A stretch of 60,000 bases of DNA from positions 19,749,996 through 19,809,995 of the forward strand of contig NC_087066.1 in assembly GCF_963678635.1 (NCBI RefSeq). The letters run 5' to 3'. The notes beneath the pieces were generated by a model. It saw nothing but the letters and a program-made list of their open reading frames with translations. It was not told the origin of the DNA and did not search any database. The position numbers and the translations under genes were made by a program. Shown piece by piece: positions 43,381 through 57,800 of the stretch. The DNA comes from Symsagittifera roscoffensis. Taxonomy: Eukaryota; Xenacoelomorpha; Acoela; Convolutidae. Every line of letters begins with the position of its first letter. Within the stretch, counting starts at the first letter, position 1.

Positions 43381-44758
43381 CTAAACTGCTGGCTTCTGAT
43401 TCAGAAAATGCGTTTCTATTTTTTGAAAATCTTTTTCGTGTGATTTGTCTTTGTTTGTTTATAATTTTTCATTTTATTGTTTGTCGGTTTGTTCTAATGT
43501 ATCCAACTGTTTGTGTATGAGGTGTGATTACAAGATCGTATTTTTTGTTATCTATTTCACAGTTGTGTAAATCGATTGTTTGTTTATTTCCTAAATTTTT
43601 GAATGACATAAGGTTTAGGATGAGGGATGCAAGAAGTTGTTAGTTATTTCTATTTCCTTAGACTGTTAATCCTTACGATTTTTTGGTTAACTTAACCTGG
43701 GTCTTTTTGTTCAGGGTTGGAGAGAAAAGTATATCGATTCCGAAGAATGATTTTTTACTTTCTCGTGGCTAGTCTAAGCTAAGGTGTTAACTTACTTAAT
43801 CTTACTTAGGGGTAGTGATTGTGTTCAAGGGTTGGAGAATAGTAAATCGATCCACAAGGTTCAGGTATAATTAGAACGCAAGTAGTTCGTTAGATACTAT
43901 TTTAAACTTACTAAGTCTAAGATCTATCCTGGGTCTGGTAAGAGGAGGGTTCAAGTGAAGGATGAATAACCGAAGTTCTTCACTGTTTATCTCAATTTGA
44001 ATGGTTAGTTTTATTGAAAAATTTGTATTAGTCCTGGGTCTTTTGGAAGGGTTGGATAGTGAATCGACGTTTGAGGTCGTTAGACACTTGCTAAGTGGGT
44101 GGGGGAGGACAAAATTGTTCTTTTTGATCCAAGGATAGGCCTTGATGATCAGATTTTAAATTTAATTAGATAGAAAATTTATTAAGATCCAAGGATGAGC
44201 CTTGATGATCTGATTTTTAAAATTAAGTGAATTTAAGTTTAAAAAGGTTTAAGTTTATTGAATAAAAAGATTTAGTTCTTCAATGATATTAGTGAGCTTA
44301 TGAATGCTGTTATGTTTAGGTGATGAAGCTGGAACAACAGGATGATTTATGATTATTAACAATTTTTTGTCATGCTACTAATTTTTATTTTTATTTTCAA
44401 AAAATATTTTTCAAATATGTTTCAGATAATACTGCAGAAATTAAGAAAACGATCTGAGATCTTTTTATCAATCGTTATTGTACATTAATAATTTTGTTTA
44501 GCGCCTGAAATGATCATGAAGGTTTACTTCAAAATTTTATGTTTGCAAATGAAAATCTAAATTCATTGCTAATAAGATTCTAAATACAAAAGTTTGTGTT
44601 GGCTTTTGCCGTAAAACCATAAAACTAAATGGTAAGTTTCTACTTTGTCGTATGTCGTCTCTTGTCTGAAGTCTTCTTCCAATTCCGGGTAGTTCTATTA
44701 TCGTTCGGAATATCGGCTCTGATCTATTGAGTCGTAGAGACATTTCAATTAAATTTTT

Positions 44759-45268
44759 ATCGTATAACATTTTTGAAAATGTTTTGTCTAATTTCTAATC
44801 TATTTTTGGTTAGTTCTAAGCTATTAAGGTCTTATTCGAGACTTATGGTCGCACCAGATGAGTTAGAACCGATGTGGTTAACTCATAGAGTAATTTCGGA
44901 TAGGGTACACCGTCTGCTCGTCACGCTATCTTATTTTCGGCCGGATAGATTCCTGCAACTTCTTAGTCTAATACCGATCCTAATCTTACTCTTGTACTTA
45001 CTAGTCTCAGGGTGTTTAACTAGTCTCTGCTAGGCTCAATAGATCTAGGGTATACTGGTTTATTGCGGCTGCTGAAGTTCTCTTGGAGAGGCAACTAATT
45101 TCTAAGTTAAATTCAAATCTCTTTGGTGCTGAAATTAGAAGTAATTTCAGCACTTACAAATAAGTGGGTTGTTAGTTAGATGGATTATGATTGGTTAATA
45201 TTAAATATTTTACAGTGGTAAAATATCCAATTTATCCAATTATAAAATGTAGTTTAGATCAGGTTCCA
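44759..45268 (+). repeat. Dispersed repeat R, copy 6 (tandem unit 4)
   Basis: Nearly identical to copies 3-5; one visible change is CTCTTGTACTT for CTCTTATACTT near 44994. Confidence 0.9.
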
Positions 45269-46507
45269 ATACTTCGTTCTGGTTGATTAATTAGGTCTAT
45301 AAAACATCTAATTCTAATTTCAGAAAAATGAAATTGAGGTCTTTTTATCATTCAAGAAATAGAATGTCAATAGATCGGAAACTGTAGACTTTAATCAGTT
45401 TATGTTTGAGCTCAAAGTTTCCAATTCTTACTGGAAGTTTGGAAAGTGAGAGTTTGGTTGGAATCTTGTGCTGAGAAAAGTCGACTTTTTTCGACCTTAA
45501 CCTGCTGGGCTATTTGAGCCTGTAATTAAGCCATATCATGATCTTTTCGAAATCACTGATTTTTTTTGGAAATCGTTCTCGCCTGTCGTAGTTTTGATGA
45601 CCTTAAGGATTTTCACTGTTTTCGTCTGCAAAAAATACAGAGATTTTGTGCACAGAATAGCCGTCTTTTTCTCGTTTCGAGTCAACAATAACCACTTGTG
45701 TGCTGATACAGCATTTGACGAAATGGTCATCTTCTTTTTATTACTTGTCGTGTTTTAAACCTGCACGGTTTTAATTGGGTTTCTCTGGGTGCAGACTTAG
45801 ATTGGTTCGCGATCTTCGATTTTTTATTGTCCCAGGATCCAATTCATCAATTTGATAGACATTAAGTGCTCTTGTTTTGCCCGGCATTTAAATGAAAGGT
45901 TCAGAATTTTCAAAAAATTACCTCAATGTACTTCGATTCTGTTTCTGTGAGGCACTTCCAGGTACATAACTCTTCTATTGTAGCATAACCAATTTTAGCG
46001 TGTTGTCTACAGTGCAACCAGTTCTGATGCAGATCTATATCTCTCACTATCTGCTAAACAAGTTTTTCTTATTTATCAGCAGCGTTAGACTTCTTTTGCG
46101 ATTGCTTTTGGCATTCACATTTAGATGCTTCTCCTGCCAAACGCGCTTGGAAGGACTCGATACCTTCTTTGTTTCAAAATCATGCAAAGTAAAGTTCGGT
46201 AGATGAATTTAGTTGAATGCGATGCATTCTAAGGGCATGCATTCGTTCGGTTATGTAGTTTTTATTGCGTTTGAGCATTTTTGTTCAGACGAGTACTAAA
46301 AGAAAGAAATCAAAATTTAGTTGATGATCACATGTTCGTGATGCTGAGGAATTTTCTCTTTGTCCGCGTTACCCGATACAGACACTAAGCAAAAACTTAT
46401 TCGCTCTTCTTTTTTGCGTAATAAAACAATGGGACTGATGTTTGGCCCTTTTTTACCGCTTTTTGTTTAATTTTTTTTTTCTGAAAAGCAGCTTCATCGC
46501 TGTTTTA

Positions 46508-46699
46508 TTGTACGTTTTGATTGAGATTTCGGAGGCTAGAATTCTTTCCGGCTTCAGTGGGGAATTATATGCAGCTTCGTCTGCATTAGTTGAAAATATA
46601 TTGGGGTCTCAAGGTTCTTTAACTTACACGGCCACAATAATTGACCTACTGAAAGTTCCTAGAGATTTGGAGATTCAGCTGATGAAGAATTTTTCATAG
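46508..46699 (+). other. Exon-like ORF in tandem unit 4
   Basis: Same as unit 2 (MKNFS ending), intact. Two of the four copies are thus identical and open, one has a substitution and one is truncated. Confidence 0.35.
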
Positions 46700-47415
46700 A
46701 AAGAGGGAATTCCGTGCCTTTGTTCCTCAAAGCGTCATGTGATTTCTCATAAGACATTGATAAAAACTAAGTAAATAACGAATTACTTCCTTACCACTGC
46801 TTTGTGCTATTGGTAGTATGACTAGTATGGAATTATGACTAACATTATGGCATGGAACTGAATGGGTAGTAATTTCAGTGTACAGGTATCAACCCAGGAT
46901 CTTGAAAAATCTAAAATCTTAGCATGATCTTATTAGTCTCTTTATCAAAGCAAATTTGGTTGCTGCGTTCATATTTTCAGTAATTTCAACAGCTAAGTGA
47001 AGCTGATTTTTTTCAACTTTCTGTTAACAACTTATGACAAAATGCGGTACTTGATTAAGCTGGAAAGTTTGTCCTCTGATTCAAAATCAGTAAATTTGAG
47101 AAAGGTTAAGTTTGGTTAAGTCATGAGGCTGCAAAAAACATAGCCAACTGAAAAAATGGAAAGATTAATGAACGAAAAGAAACAGAAAAACTTGTTTTTT
47201 GAAAAAAATTTCAAAATTCGAAAAAAAAGTTGACCTTAAACCTCTTTTGAATTTTTAGAAAAATTTATTAATGGCACTTTTTCGTGAAATTAAACCAATT
47301 TGAGAGAACTGGATCAATAGTTAAATATTTTATTTCGCTAAGAAATCTGATAAAAATCCCTTTTTGAAATACGAAGTCGTTCAAGTTTTTTCGCGCCACT
47401 TCCACGTTTAAATTT

Positions 47416-47680
47416 GGAGTGTGCAATTTACCTAACTTTCAAATGATCATATATGGAACTCAAAAAAGCATATATATATCTTAAGGCATTCATATATGCA
47501 TTAATATGTATGAATGCACATCTGTAGTTACTTGAGCATTTTATGACTTTTACCTGAAAAAGAAAAAAAAACCTATTTAAGAGTCTTCACTACGTTCATT
47601 ACTCTTAACTAGAGTGACAAATTGATATTCGTTTTTTTTTTGAAAAATCACATGAAAAAAACACAAGACAAAAAAATAAC
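47416..47680. repeat. 265-bp tail of tandem unit 4
   Basis: Matches 36356-36620 with only a few small differences, including the AAGAGT/ACTCTT hairpin near 47579-47606. It marks the right end of the duplicated region. Confidence 0.85.
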
Positions 47681-48701
47681 AAAACTTCAAGCGCGGAACA
47701 CCAATTTACGCGCACTATTCCTCTCCTGCCTGATACAAGCGCAGAGGAGCAACCATTTTCTACTTGCCAATGCCTTGTAACGAACTGTCGCTTGTTACGA
47801 ATTCTCGACTGTTACAAATTGTCGCCCTACCGTTTAAACTCAATAAACTGCTCCATTTATATGTTTTTCAATAAGTGCTTACCAAAATTTCTCTTCAAAC
47901 CTCCCTCAAAAAATGAGAAAATTTGGTCCTCCATTTTATAGTCATCCGAGCGAGGTACAGTGCGAAAAATTCGAAGCCAAACCTACAGATTTTGCATATT
48001 TGTTACACGTCCCTGTTGTTAGCTTCGAAATTCAGCAGTTTTCACGTTCAAATCAACTTTCCTGTCCTCAAATATAGCGCTATATAGTTGAAAACATGAA
48101 ATGGGTTTTAGTTGTCATGTCGAATAACCAGATTGAAGACTTTTTTGATGACTGATTAGACAGTTCACCACCATATTCTTTACTAAATTTTTGGTAAAAT
48201 TTGTTCTCCATTTTGCATGATTTTCTTTTATTAACTCGATAGAATTCGAAGCTTGCGCCTGAATGCATAGCTCCGAACACAAGAGCTTAAGTATCATACC
48301 ATTACTTTCAAGAGTTTGATTGCACTATGAAATCGGAGACAGAAAATGTTAATGATTAGATATGTTGCCGCCTATTACTACTATTTTCCTTCTCCAAATT
48401 TTCGAATTTCCCAATGGAGAAAATTGCAAGGCAGTATCGCAATTTATTTAGTAGTTCGGAAAACACCTGCAAAAAAAGCTATAAGATTATAAATAATTGG
48501 CGTTAAAGGGTTTTCTTCTATAATTCCAATTACCTAAGTAGACAGTTTTTATAACATTCAAATAATGAAATTGCACTGATTCTGTTTGCGATTGAATATT
48601 CTAAGAAAAAGAAGATTTCAATAATTAAATTAAATTTTTCACGTTCAAAAGTATCATTATTCTGAAATAGATTGAAAACTACGCATTTGACAATTCGCTT
48701 T
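47681..48701. other. Spacer between the tandem units and the SCHIP1 homologue
   Basis: No gene recognised. A 17-bp motif occurs three times in tandem at 47777-47827 (GTTACGAATTCTCGACT and variants). A second AATAAA on the minus strand is at 48227-48232. Confidence 0.5.
47777..47827. repeat. 17-bp imperfect tandem repeat, 3 copies
   Basis: GTAACGAACTGTCGCTT, GTTACGAATTCTCGACT and GTTACAAATTGTCGCCC follow each other without gaps. Confidence 0.7.
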
Positions 48702-48707
48702 TTTATT
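48702..48707 (-). terminator. Candidate polyadenylation signal of the SCHIP1 homologue
   Basis: AATAAA on the minus strand about 150 bases after the stop codon at 48856. The region is AT-rich, so chance is possible. Confidence 0.4.
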
Positions 48708-48855
48708 CTATTCAAAGTTATTTCAATCAAATCATTTACTAAAATTTAAATAATTTTCATCATGCCTGGGCGTTCAATTTGTATAGAAGAAATATTCAAT
48801 CTAAAAAGAATGTGTGGAAATGACTAGCAGCACTCTTGATTTGTTCAAATATTTT

Positions 48856-51800
48856 TCAATTTTCGTATGAGGTTTTTGAAGAAGCCTTTAGCAGTTGCAG
48901 CTCATGAAGTTGGTTTTGAGCATGCCTGAAACACAATTTAAACATACTGTTATCAGAAGCCCCTAGACCAATTTTCGATGCTTTAAAAATTCCTCTATAT
49001 TAACCCCTTGTAAGAAATGACTGTTGATCAAAAAACATAAAAAAAAATTAGTTATTTTTCTACAACACATTTTTGATCTTCCGTAAATTCATAAAAGAGC
49101 ACACAGGCGGATCTGTGCTTCGTAAACACTAGCGAGAATAAAACAAAAAAGCAGCACTACAAGTGAAATAAGAAAGTAGAAAAAGGCCTCGAGTTAGCAA
49201 ACACTGGGCTACGTGTCGTATTCGATCTGCGAACTAACAATTTCAAGTCTCACGCACTAACCTCTCAGCCACAAACGCTTAACAATCAGAAGAACCATCC
49301 ACCAATAACGCCGCTACACATGCTTATAAATTGACAACTCGATGCAGCAAAGTTGCACCAAATACAAAAATACACAATTTTGCAAGTAATAAATTGGACA
49401 GCAAGCCAAATTACTTATAAATTATGCACTTCACAAACAAAACTGCGAGACACATTGAGTGGAAAAAATTCTGAATTCGTGCTTTTTATCATTGTGCTGC
49501 AGTTTGAAACGAGTTTTTTTCGGTTCCTTTTAAAAATGCATCAACTATGTTACCTTTTTACTTAACAAATATCAAAGCACATATGCCAGTATACTGCTAC
49601 AGCAGCCTACCGATTCAAAAGTGCAACCAAAATTGCGACTTAGGTTGGAAATAAAGAAAGTTCGTACAAATACATTTCGCTTCGCAAGCTTACTAGTGTA
49701 ATTACACACATAGCAAAAATAGTAATATCAACTTCGCACAAAGTATTTTAAATTTAGAACTGCCAAAATTTCTAAATTGTATTTAAAACTAAATACCTAC
49801 CTTGTGAAATCTTCGATTTCTACAAGCAAATCCTCTTGCTGAGTTCTCAGATTGTCTTTCACGACTAGCGCGTCCACCAATTGCACATTTGTAACTGCAG
49901 ACAAAATTCAAAAATTATTTGGTCTGAAACCATTGCGTAAAAATTTAAATATGATTTAATTATGTTCCGACCCCGTAAGTAGAGTGACCTTGGAATTTGT
50001 GTTTCGAAGTTTAGAATGAGCTCCCACATCAACAAACAAGCCCCTACAATAGACTTAAACAATCCAAGGGATAAGAGTTTAGGAAGATTGAGCGCCATTG
50101 TTACGTATCCACCATAAGTGTAATAGGGGGAAGGGCTGATCGTTAAATATATCACCCATGACTCACTTGCTATTTCCTCAGTGAGTCTCTGCTTCAGCTT
50201 AAGTAGTTTGTTCACGTCCACATCAACGAGAGACTGTCTATAGTTGTCGTCTGAACCAACACTCTTCGCAGACATTTCTCCTTCATTGTCATATAACACC
50301 TACACAATTGGACCAAAAAAGTTAACAATAATGAATTAAAATCAAAATTGCCGACATGGATGAAACCATGCGTAAAAGCCTGAATGTGATGATGTCAAAT
50401 TCTATATTTTATTGTTAATGACCCAGAAAACGATAAAAACGAATTATAAGCTGCGTATGGTGCATGTATATTGACTGAATGAACAAATACCCACTGGCGT
50501 CAAATAAAATAACATCGCTATTTAAAGACATTTTACTGTTTAGTTGAAACTTTGTGGCAAAGCTCACAATGAACTATAGGAGACATATATTATCATGTTT
50601 TCATAAGAAATCAAGTTGACTGTATTCAGAACTAATTTCTAAAAAGCCTGACAAAAGCTGACTTTTGATGTACCTGGTTGACGATGAGAGCCGTTCTTCT
50701 GGCCTGGCTCTCTAACTGGACCTGCATCTTGGCCATGTTCTTTGCCTGACCCAGAGCCCACTTGGCCTCCTTCTCCAGTAACTGCTGTGCTGCAATGAAA
50801 CTGGACGCCAGCTGGATGTTCAGCTCCACCTGCGAAACAAAATACACTGTAAGTCATTTCTTCACATTTAGGAATTATAAATACCGTAATTTCGGACTTG
50901 ATATGGCTTCTTTATCTAAAATAGGAAAGACACAAATTACAGCTGTTAAGTTTAATTAAGATATCCTCTGTTGCTTCTTTGATTTTAAGATTCGAGACGT
51001 TTTAATTCCCCAGCAAAATTGAATTTAAGAAGAAACCATCGATGTAGTGAATAATTCACTCCTAAAAAGCACTAACAGGGTTGCTATCAACAAAATCCTT
51101 CAAAGAATTTACTTCAATGCCCGAAAAAGTTAAGACGAAGCCAATTAAAAGTGGGAAAAGTGTTAATTCAAAAAATTCAACTTTTGAGTTTCAAACAAAA
51201 ATTAGATCATCTTAAAGCACCTGAACATTTTATGGCAGACACAACTAGCTCAATTTGACAAAGAAAATCGAATCAGTAGATATCTTTTTATTCCGCTGAA
51301 AATTCTAAAAAACAAAATCCATTGTTGAAACCAGAACTCCTGCACGTTTTTTCGCGCCGTTTGCTCATTTGTAATTCGAGAGCGTATCTTGGCTTCCTCG
51401 TAGCAAATGAACTTGAATTGAACCTTAATTCAAGTAACATTTAATTGACATAACTTTCATCAGACTAATGACAACAAATAGTCGCGTTTTCGACTAGTAA
51501 ATTCTTTCTGAGAATCAAAATTTTAAAATGTACCTTTTCCTCTTCTGTCAGGCCTTCCTCCCATCTCTCCTCTCTTGCTATCCCACTTTTATCGCCCGTA
51601 TCATTACCGTGGAAGTAGTTCGAAATAATCTTCGAAGTGGCACTCATCAGTGTCTTGTAGCCCTTCCTCGCCAACCGTTTCGCATGTTCTCTGTCATTGA
51701 ACGTCTTGGACGGATTTGGAATTAAGGGAAAAGAAGCCTGGTTGTTGGCACCTTTGTCGTTTGGGTTCATGGCAGAAATTCGACGCTTTTCTCGCACACG

Positions 51801-54800
51801 AGATGTATTCTGGGTTTCCTACAACAAAATCCTCATAAAAATTCGCATCAGTGCAGCCGAAAGTGAACCATATTTATCGAGCCTTTTTAATTTTTGTCAT
51901 TGGAGAGCGCAATGTTCCTCCATTTTCTTCACTAAATTAAGAAGTGAGCTACGAAAAACATGATACGGTTCTCTCTAAACACACATCACCCACATTCAAT
52001 TTGAAACTAGCAAGCACGCCTTCATTAATCAATCGACTTGCAGAAAACAACGAATCTTTGAAATATCAAACGTATTTTAGCTTGGACCGTGGTACAAGAA
52101 AGATAGCTGGGTCTTTTTAATTATTCCGCCTAACAATCAACACTTCAACATCTTGAAATGAAACTATTTTGCTTCAGTCTGATTGGATAGAATTAGCCTA
52201 TCAAGTTTCAGTACCATCTCAACAAGTTTTGTTTACAATTTCAAGTTGACTTCAAATAAGCCGATTTGGCCAAAAATGTAGATAGTTTGCAATGTTTGGT
52301 AAAATATTCAAACTTATTTCAAATATGCTGAAAAGTTTTACCCCGTAAAAACACAGAAAATAGCTCCAGAAAAAAGACCACCTTCACAGCTGCTCAAAAT
52401 TTGGCCTTGTTAGAAGTCGGCTAAGAAATACAGATCGGCTGTGTTACCCAAAACTAAAGAGTGCTATCAGTGTTTGCAAGTCAAACCAAACCGCCGAAAC
52501 AAAAATGAGCTAAATATTAAGGAACAATATTTGAGAGTTTTACACGGAGGAGAAGCCTCATTTCGAAAACTCAAGTGAGAAAACGACACAAAGCAGCTTC
52601 AAAGAAAGAAAGTAGTTTGCTAATAGAAACAGTGGGGTCGATTGATAGATCCCTTTGTTCCATTTAGTAACTAGCCTTATAAGTCTCGGTTCAATTATAT
52701 CAAAGATCATAGTCGATCTGGTTCTAGAGTTAAAATGATATTTATAAAAAAGATAAATTAAAAAGGGATTAATAAATAGAAAAGGTTAAATGTTATGCAC
52801 AACTGTTCATCTATTGTTAACTTTTACCAATAGGAGGGGATATTTATTTTTTATTAATTTATTGCTTTTGTTTCTTACAATATTTTGTTGGAAAGTAGCT
52901 GAGAGAAGGCGTGGAGAACTTGTTGTCCGATGCTTGCCGCGAAAAGGTACACTGTCCAATGTTCACTGACCCTTGAGAACCTGTCCGACACTCGGGTGGT
53001 TGCTCTTCGTGTTTGTTTTTGATTGTTTAACTTAACTTGAGAAATTGCTTAATTTGTTTAAGTTTTGAGTGACTCTACTAAAAGAGAAAATTACTAAAAG
53101 AGAATTTAAGCTGTAGTTTCATAAGGAACAAATAGGCGAAAAATGAGAATATTTCAGCCGTCTGTTTGAGTGAATAGGCAGACTCCGCCTGACTGGCATC
53201 GTGTATAAATACTCAGTTTTCTCGATCATCCGTTATACTTATTTTACAACCTTTGCCTTTCTCCAAGGTTAAAAAAAACTGAATGAATAAAAAAATCCGT
53301 TCAGAATTTGAAAAGTTAGATATTTGGATTTGATGTTTAAAGTTTTAAATTAATTTATTCAGTTGAAATATGAATTACAAGTTGAGTTAAAAAAAGCATT
53401 CTTATCTTAAGGTGTGAACGAATGTTTAGAGTAGAAAAGAATCCACTCAGATCTTATGTTAAACAATTAAAACAATAGCGTTTTATACAAGTGTAGCATT
53501 TCCAATACTGCAACTCACCCCTTTTGTAGATGAACAGTTGTGAATGCAATCCCTTAATGGGCATTGCTTAAAGCATGAATATAACATGTTTAAGATTAAA
53601 ATGAGCTTTAAAAACTGGATTAGAAACGTTTAAAATGTTAGTTAGGCAATGTTTTTAAGTTCTTTTCTAATGCCACATTATAATCCATTAAGATCTTTAT
53701 CTTCTTTTCCGATGACTTTCGTTGTTTCTGTAGTTGTTTCTGTAGTTCTTTTTTGTCCTTCTTTTACGTTTGTTCTTTAATCGCATTTTTCCGATAGCTT
53801 TGATAGCCGGTCCACGTTCTGTTGATTGTCATGTTCAACGCTGTAATTCCAATGAGTGGGACGAGCAAAGATGTCTCTCCCGATTTTATGAGGTACTTCT
53901 TGGGAGTTCTCTCCTTCCGTTTAAATGAGTTCTTTTGAGGGCAAATTGAGAAAAACCCGTGATCGAGTATTTTCTCTGGAGGAAGGGTGATTGAATACTC
54001 AGTGGCGATATTTATTGCTTGGAACGTCCCCTGAAGCTTCTACTTATTTAACTCTGGCTTCAAGGAATACTCCAGGGACGTCACAAATTTGGGTTATCGT
54101 GAGGAGATAGGTTTATATCACGATCTTTCTGTTCGCAGCCCTTCTGCCACTTCTGGGAGCTTTCCTGATACATGTGGCAGGCCATCTTCTAGTGACAGAG
54201 AGGGTTGATTAATGTGCCTCTTTCGGTTTTACATTTTGTGTAAGGTCTGAATCTGTCAGCCGGGTCTCCGTTTAGGCAATTCCAATTTAGTACTGGGTCG
54301 TACTCCATTTCTAAATATATAAAATATTTTTTACACCGCTTTGCTAAAGTTGCTGCTCTTTGCAACATTTAGGCGGCATATATTTTAAATGAGGGTTTTA
54401 TAAAAGCAAGGCAAGTTTTTGATTTCTTAAAAAATGAAAATTTGAGCATTAATTAACCCCTATTCTTAGTTCTATGTCCACCTGGGTTCATCCAATAATT
54501 ATTTAGAATTTTTATTTTGAATAGAAAAGAATAATACACTCGGATCTTATGTAAACAATTAAAACGATAGCCTTTTATATTAGTGTATCATTTCCAATAC
54601 TACAGTACAAACAGAGCCGAAGATACAACTTCGTAAGCACGAGCGAGAAGCGGCAAAGATTCGAGAGCTTTAAAATGACAAATATAAAAAATTTTGCATG
54701 TAAAAATTTGGGACACAATAAATTAAAAGTAACCACACTAGCTTTGCATGTATTAATCTAGAATGTAATAGACCAAACGCCGTATAAATTATTCAATTCA

Positions 54801-57800
54801 AAAAATCTCGCGAAGTTTTTTTTACTAACAATAGCTACCAATAAAGCAGCTACAGATACTAATATATTGCCAATGCTATGCAGCAGAAATACCACTAATA
54901 ATTACCAGACTGCTCGTATCAGGGCGAAGCCCTGAATTTTCCCACCGCCTTTTAAGGTTTATGGAGCAGTAATAACATGAAAAAAGTAAATGTAAAAAAA
55001 ATGGAAAGATTTTTTTTAAATTTGAGATTTTTTTGTGAAAATCATCTCCTACACGCCATATAAAAAACAAGGTGATAGATTTCGTTGCAATTTGGCACAA
55101 TTTCAAAGACGGAAAGTTAAAGTCGAAATTTGTCTGAAGAAAAAAAACTACCCGAGAACAAATATTCCGTTACTTTCGTTACGAAAGTCCGGACTACAAA
55201 ACTATTGCTTAACTGTGCACCACGTCCGAATGACAATCGGTATAAATTAGCAACCAAAAAAGCAGAGAACAGATACTATTAAATTTTCAATTCTTAAGAT
55301 CGCGATTACAGCAGAAGTGCTACCAAATGAGCACTTTTCTTTTGCAAGCTAGATTGAAAAAAAAACAGTAGACTCACACTATAACATTACGCTCGCTAGC
55401 TGGCATGTGTTAAAATAAAATTGAAACAAAAAACCACAGCCTTAATAAGAACAAGTTCATTGCGTTTATTAACATTGGCAAGTTTTATTGACAAAAAGCA
55501 CCAAATGATTTAAAAAACGAAAATATACTGATCACGCAACCTACTAGTAACTCAAAATCTCTAAAGGTATGGTCACTGTTTGGCTTTACATAAATTAAAT
55601 GCTCAGAATCATTACACATGCATCACAACGAGCGCGAAATCGTTACTTAAGTTGCATGTAAAACTGATCTCAATATCCGTATTAGACTTTTCCAGAGACT
55701 ACGAAACATAGCCAACAGACAGTTGGGAAAGCGTAAATGACCAAGAAAACAAAATATAATAGTTATAGTACTTTTGAAAATTTAGAGAAAGAAATATATT
55801 TCCAAAAAGCAGATCCTTGGACCTCAAAATTAACTGCAATTAATAGACAAATTGAGGGATTTCGAACAAACCCATGAATCAATTAATTGATTTTGAAACC
55901 CTCCACTATTTTCTCTTTCTAGTTTTTCCCAGGACTGTAAAATTGCCTATTTGATCGAAAAAAGCCTGAGCAAGCTCGTTTTCTTGATGCACAACGCGCT
56001 TTCTATGTTTTCTACTACTAGTTTTCCAGAAAAAAAAACAAATATTTGCACCATGAACTAAATTTGAAATATCAAAATTAAATGGAAAATCATTAGAAAA
56101 AACGGGAACATTTTTTTTTCTAAAGTTCACATTTTTAATTAAGTGCAAAAATGAGAATGTTTAAGTATTTCGGTATGGCCGGAAAAAAATTAAGCTTACT
56201 CTGAACAGAAAATGATTCAATGTTTCGACAATCAACGCACAGCTATAAACAATAATCGAGCCAATAATTATTTGAAAAAATTATACCCACGTTTGTGCCA
56301 ATAGCCGAATTGCGCCCATTTATGCTGCGGCGCTCATAGTCACCACTTGACTGGTGTCGGTACTGATGACGCGGGGATGCAGTAGTATTAGAACGAGGAT
56401 GAGAAGAATGAGGGGGTGATGGACAGCTGTAAGCGTGGACTAGACTGCGCAGTGACTCATCCAATTCAGACTCACTCACTTGCTCTCCATCATCATCCTG
56501 GTTAGAGTAGAGAGAAGAGAGAAAGGTAAAGAAACCAAAAGAAAACCAAAAGTTAAATCGGAAATTAAGAAGTGGAAAGAAGAAATCAAGATTACGTCAA
56601 ATGGCATAATTCCCAAATGGCATAAAAATGAAATATTTCCCAAATGGCATAAATTTCATGCAACAGTTGCTTTGGAAAAATCGAGAACAATTTTTTCGTG
56701 AACAATGTGAGAAAATTAGTCAAACTGTCAATTCAAATGTTGATTGACATTTTATCGTGAAAAACTTGTAGAACTTAATATCAAAAGCAAGAAGCATAAG
56801 CTTGCGGTTATTAATAAGCTTCTTGTGGTCAATTTTTTTCGACAAACCTGTTGCTTAAATTTGTTTTGAAGCAATTAATTCCAAATCTTGTTCACATGCT
56901 TTCGTTCCTGACAAAATGTTAGAGTTAGAAATTGATAGAAAACGTTTAAATTACAATGACAACTTGAAATTTATGCCATTTGGGAAAAGTTTCCATTTTT
57001 ATGCCATTTGGGAATTCTGCCATTTGGGAAGTTACCGAAATCAAGATTAAAAGACGCGAACATAAAGTTAGAGAAACTTTTTATCAAAAATCCCAAAGAT
57101 GTTTGCTCGAATATTTCAAAAAACTCGAAGAAGTTTGAAAATGAAGATGTGTGATGACTTGAACATTAAATTATCTCTCCCTGCCTAAGTAATTCCAAGT
57201 GAAGTATAATTATTTACTTACAAAACGCGATGCAATACACAGACAAGTCATTTAGAGAAATCAAATCTGAGTTAAATCAAACTGCATCTACGCTACCAAA
57301 ACACAAAAAAAAGCTGGATATTGTGAATTCGCAGTGTAAAAATAAACTCAATTAACTGCATACCTCATCCCCCATTTTGTTCACGTCGTCTTCATTTAGA
57401 AAACAAATACGATGAGTAAAATACGGGTTCTGCAGTCTGACATTGGCAGCAAACGACAATTCATCATCATCATGGACATTGTCGTCTGCGCCAACCGAGA
57501 CGTCGTCTCCCGATGCCTCGTCAATAGACTCTTTGTCTAGAGACTGCCTGTCGTCCTATAACCAAATGACACTCAAACAGGCATTCAAAAACAAAAGGCT
57601 ACAACTTTATGCCAAGCGTGTCGCTCTTAACATCTGGTTGTTACTACTTATATTTTACAGATATCTTAAAGAGTTATCGACTGTCACCAAAAATTCGGAG
57701 AGAGAAATATATTATTTGAAAGCAATCAAAATATTTCGGAACAATTCTACATGATTACTCAACTTTTTCATTTGCAATTATTGATATCAAACAATATGAC

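Larger units (their letters stand above)
42099..47680. repeat. Large tandem unit, copy 4 (complete tail)
   Basis: It starts about 240 bases further into gag than copies 1 and 3, and runs through the full tail to GACAAAAAAATAAC at 47680. Sequence to the right is single-copy. Confidence 0.95.

Noticed and set aside
26963-47680. Pure assembly duplication of one haplotype
   Set aside because: Each junction is different and units carry private variants, including an indel and a nonsense change. Misassembly cannot be fully excluded without reads.
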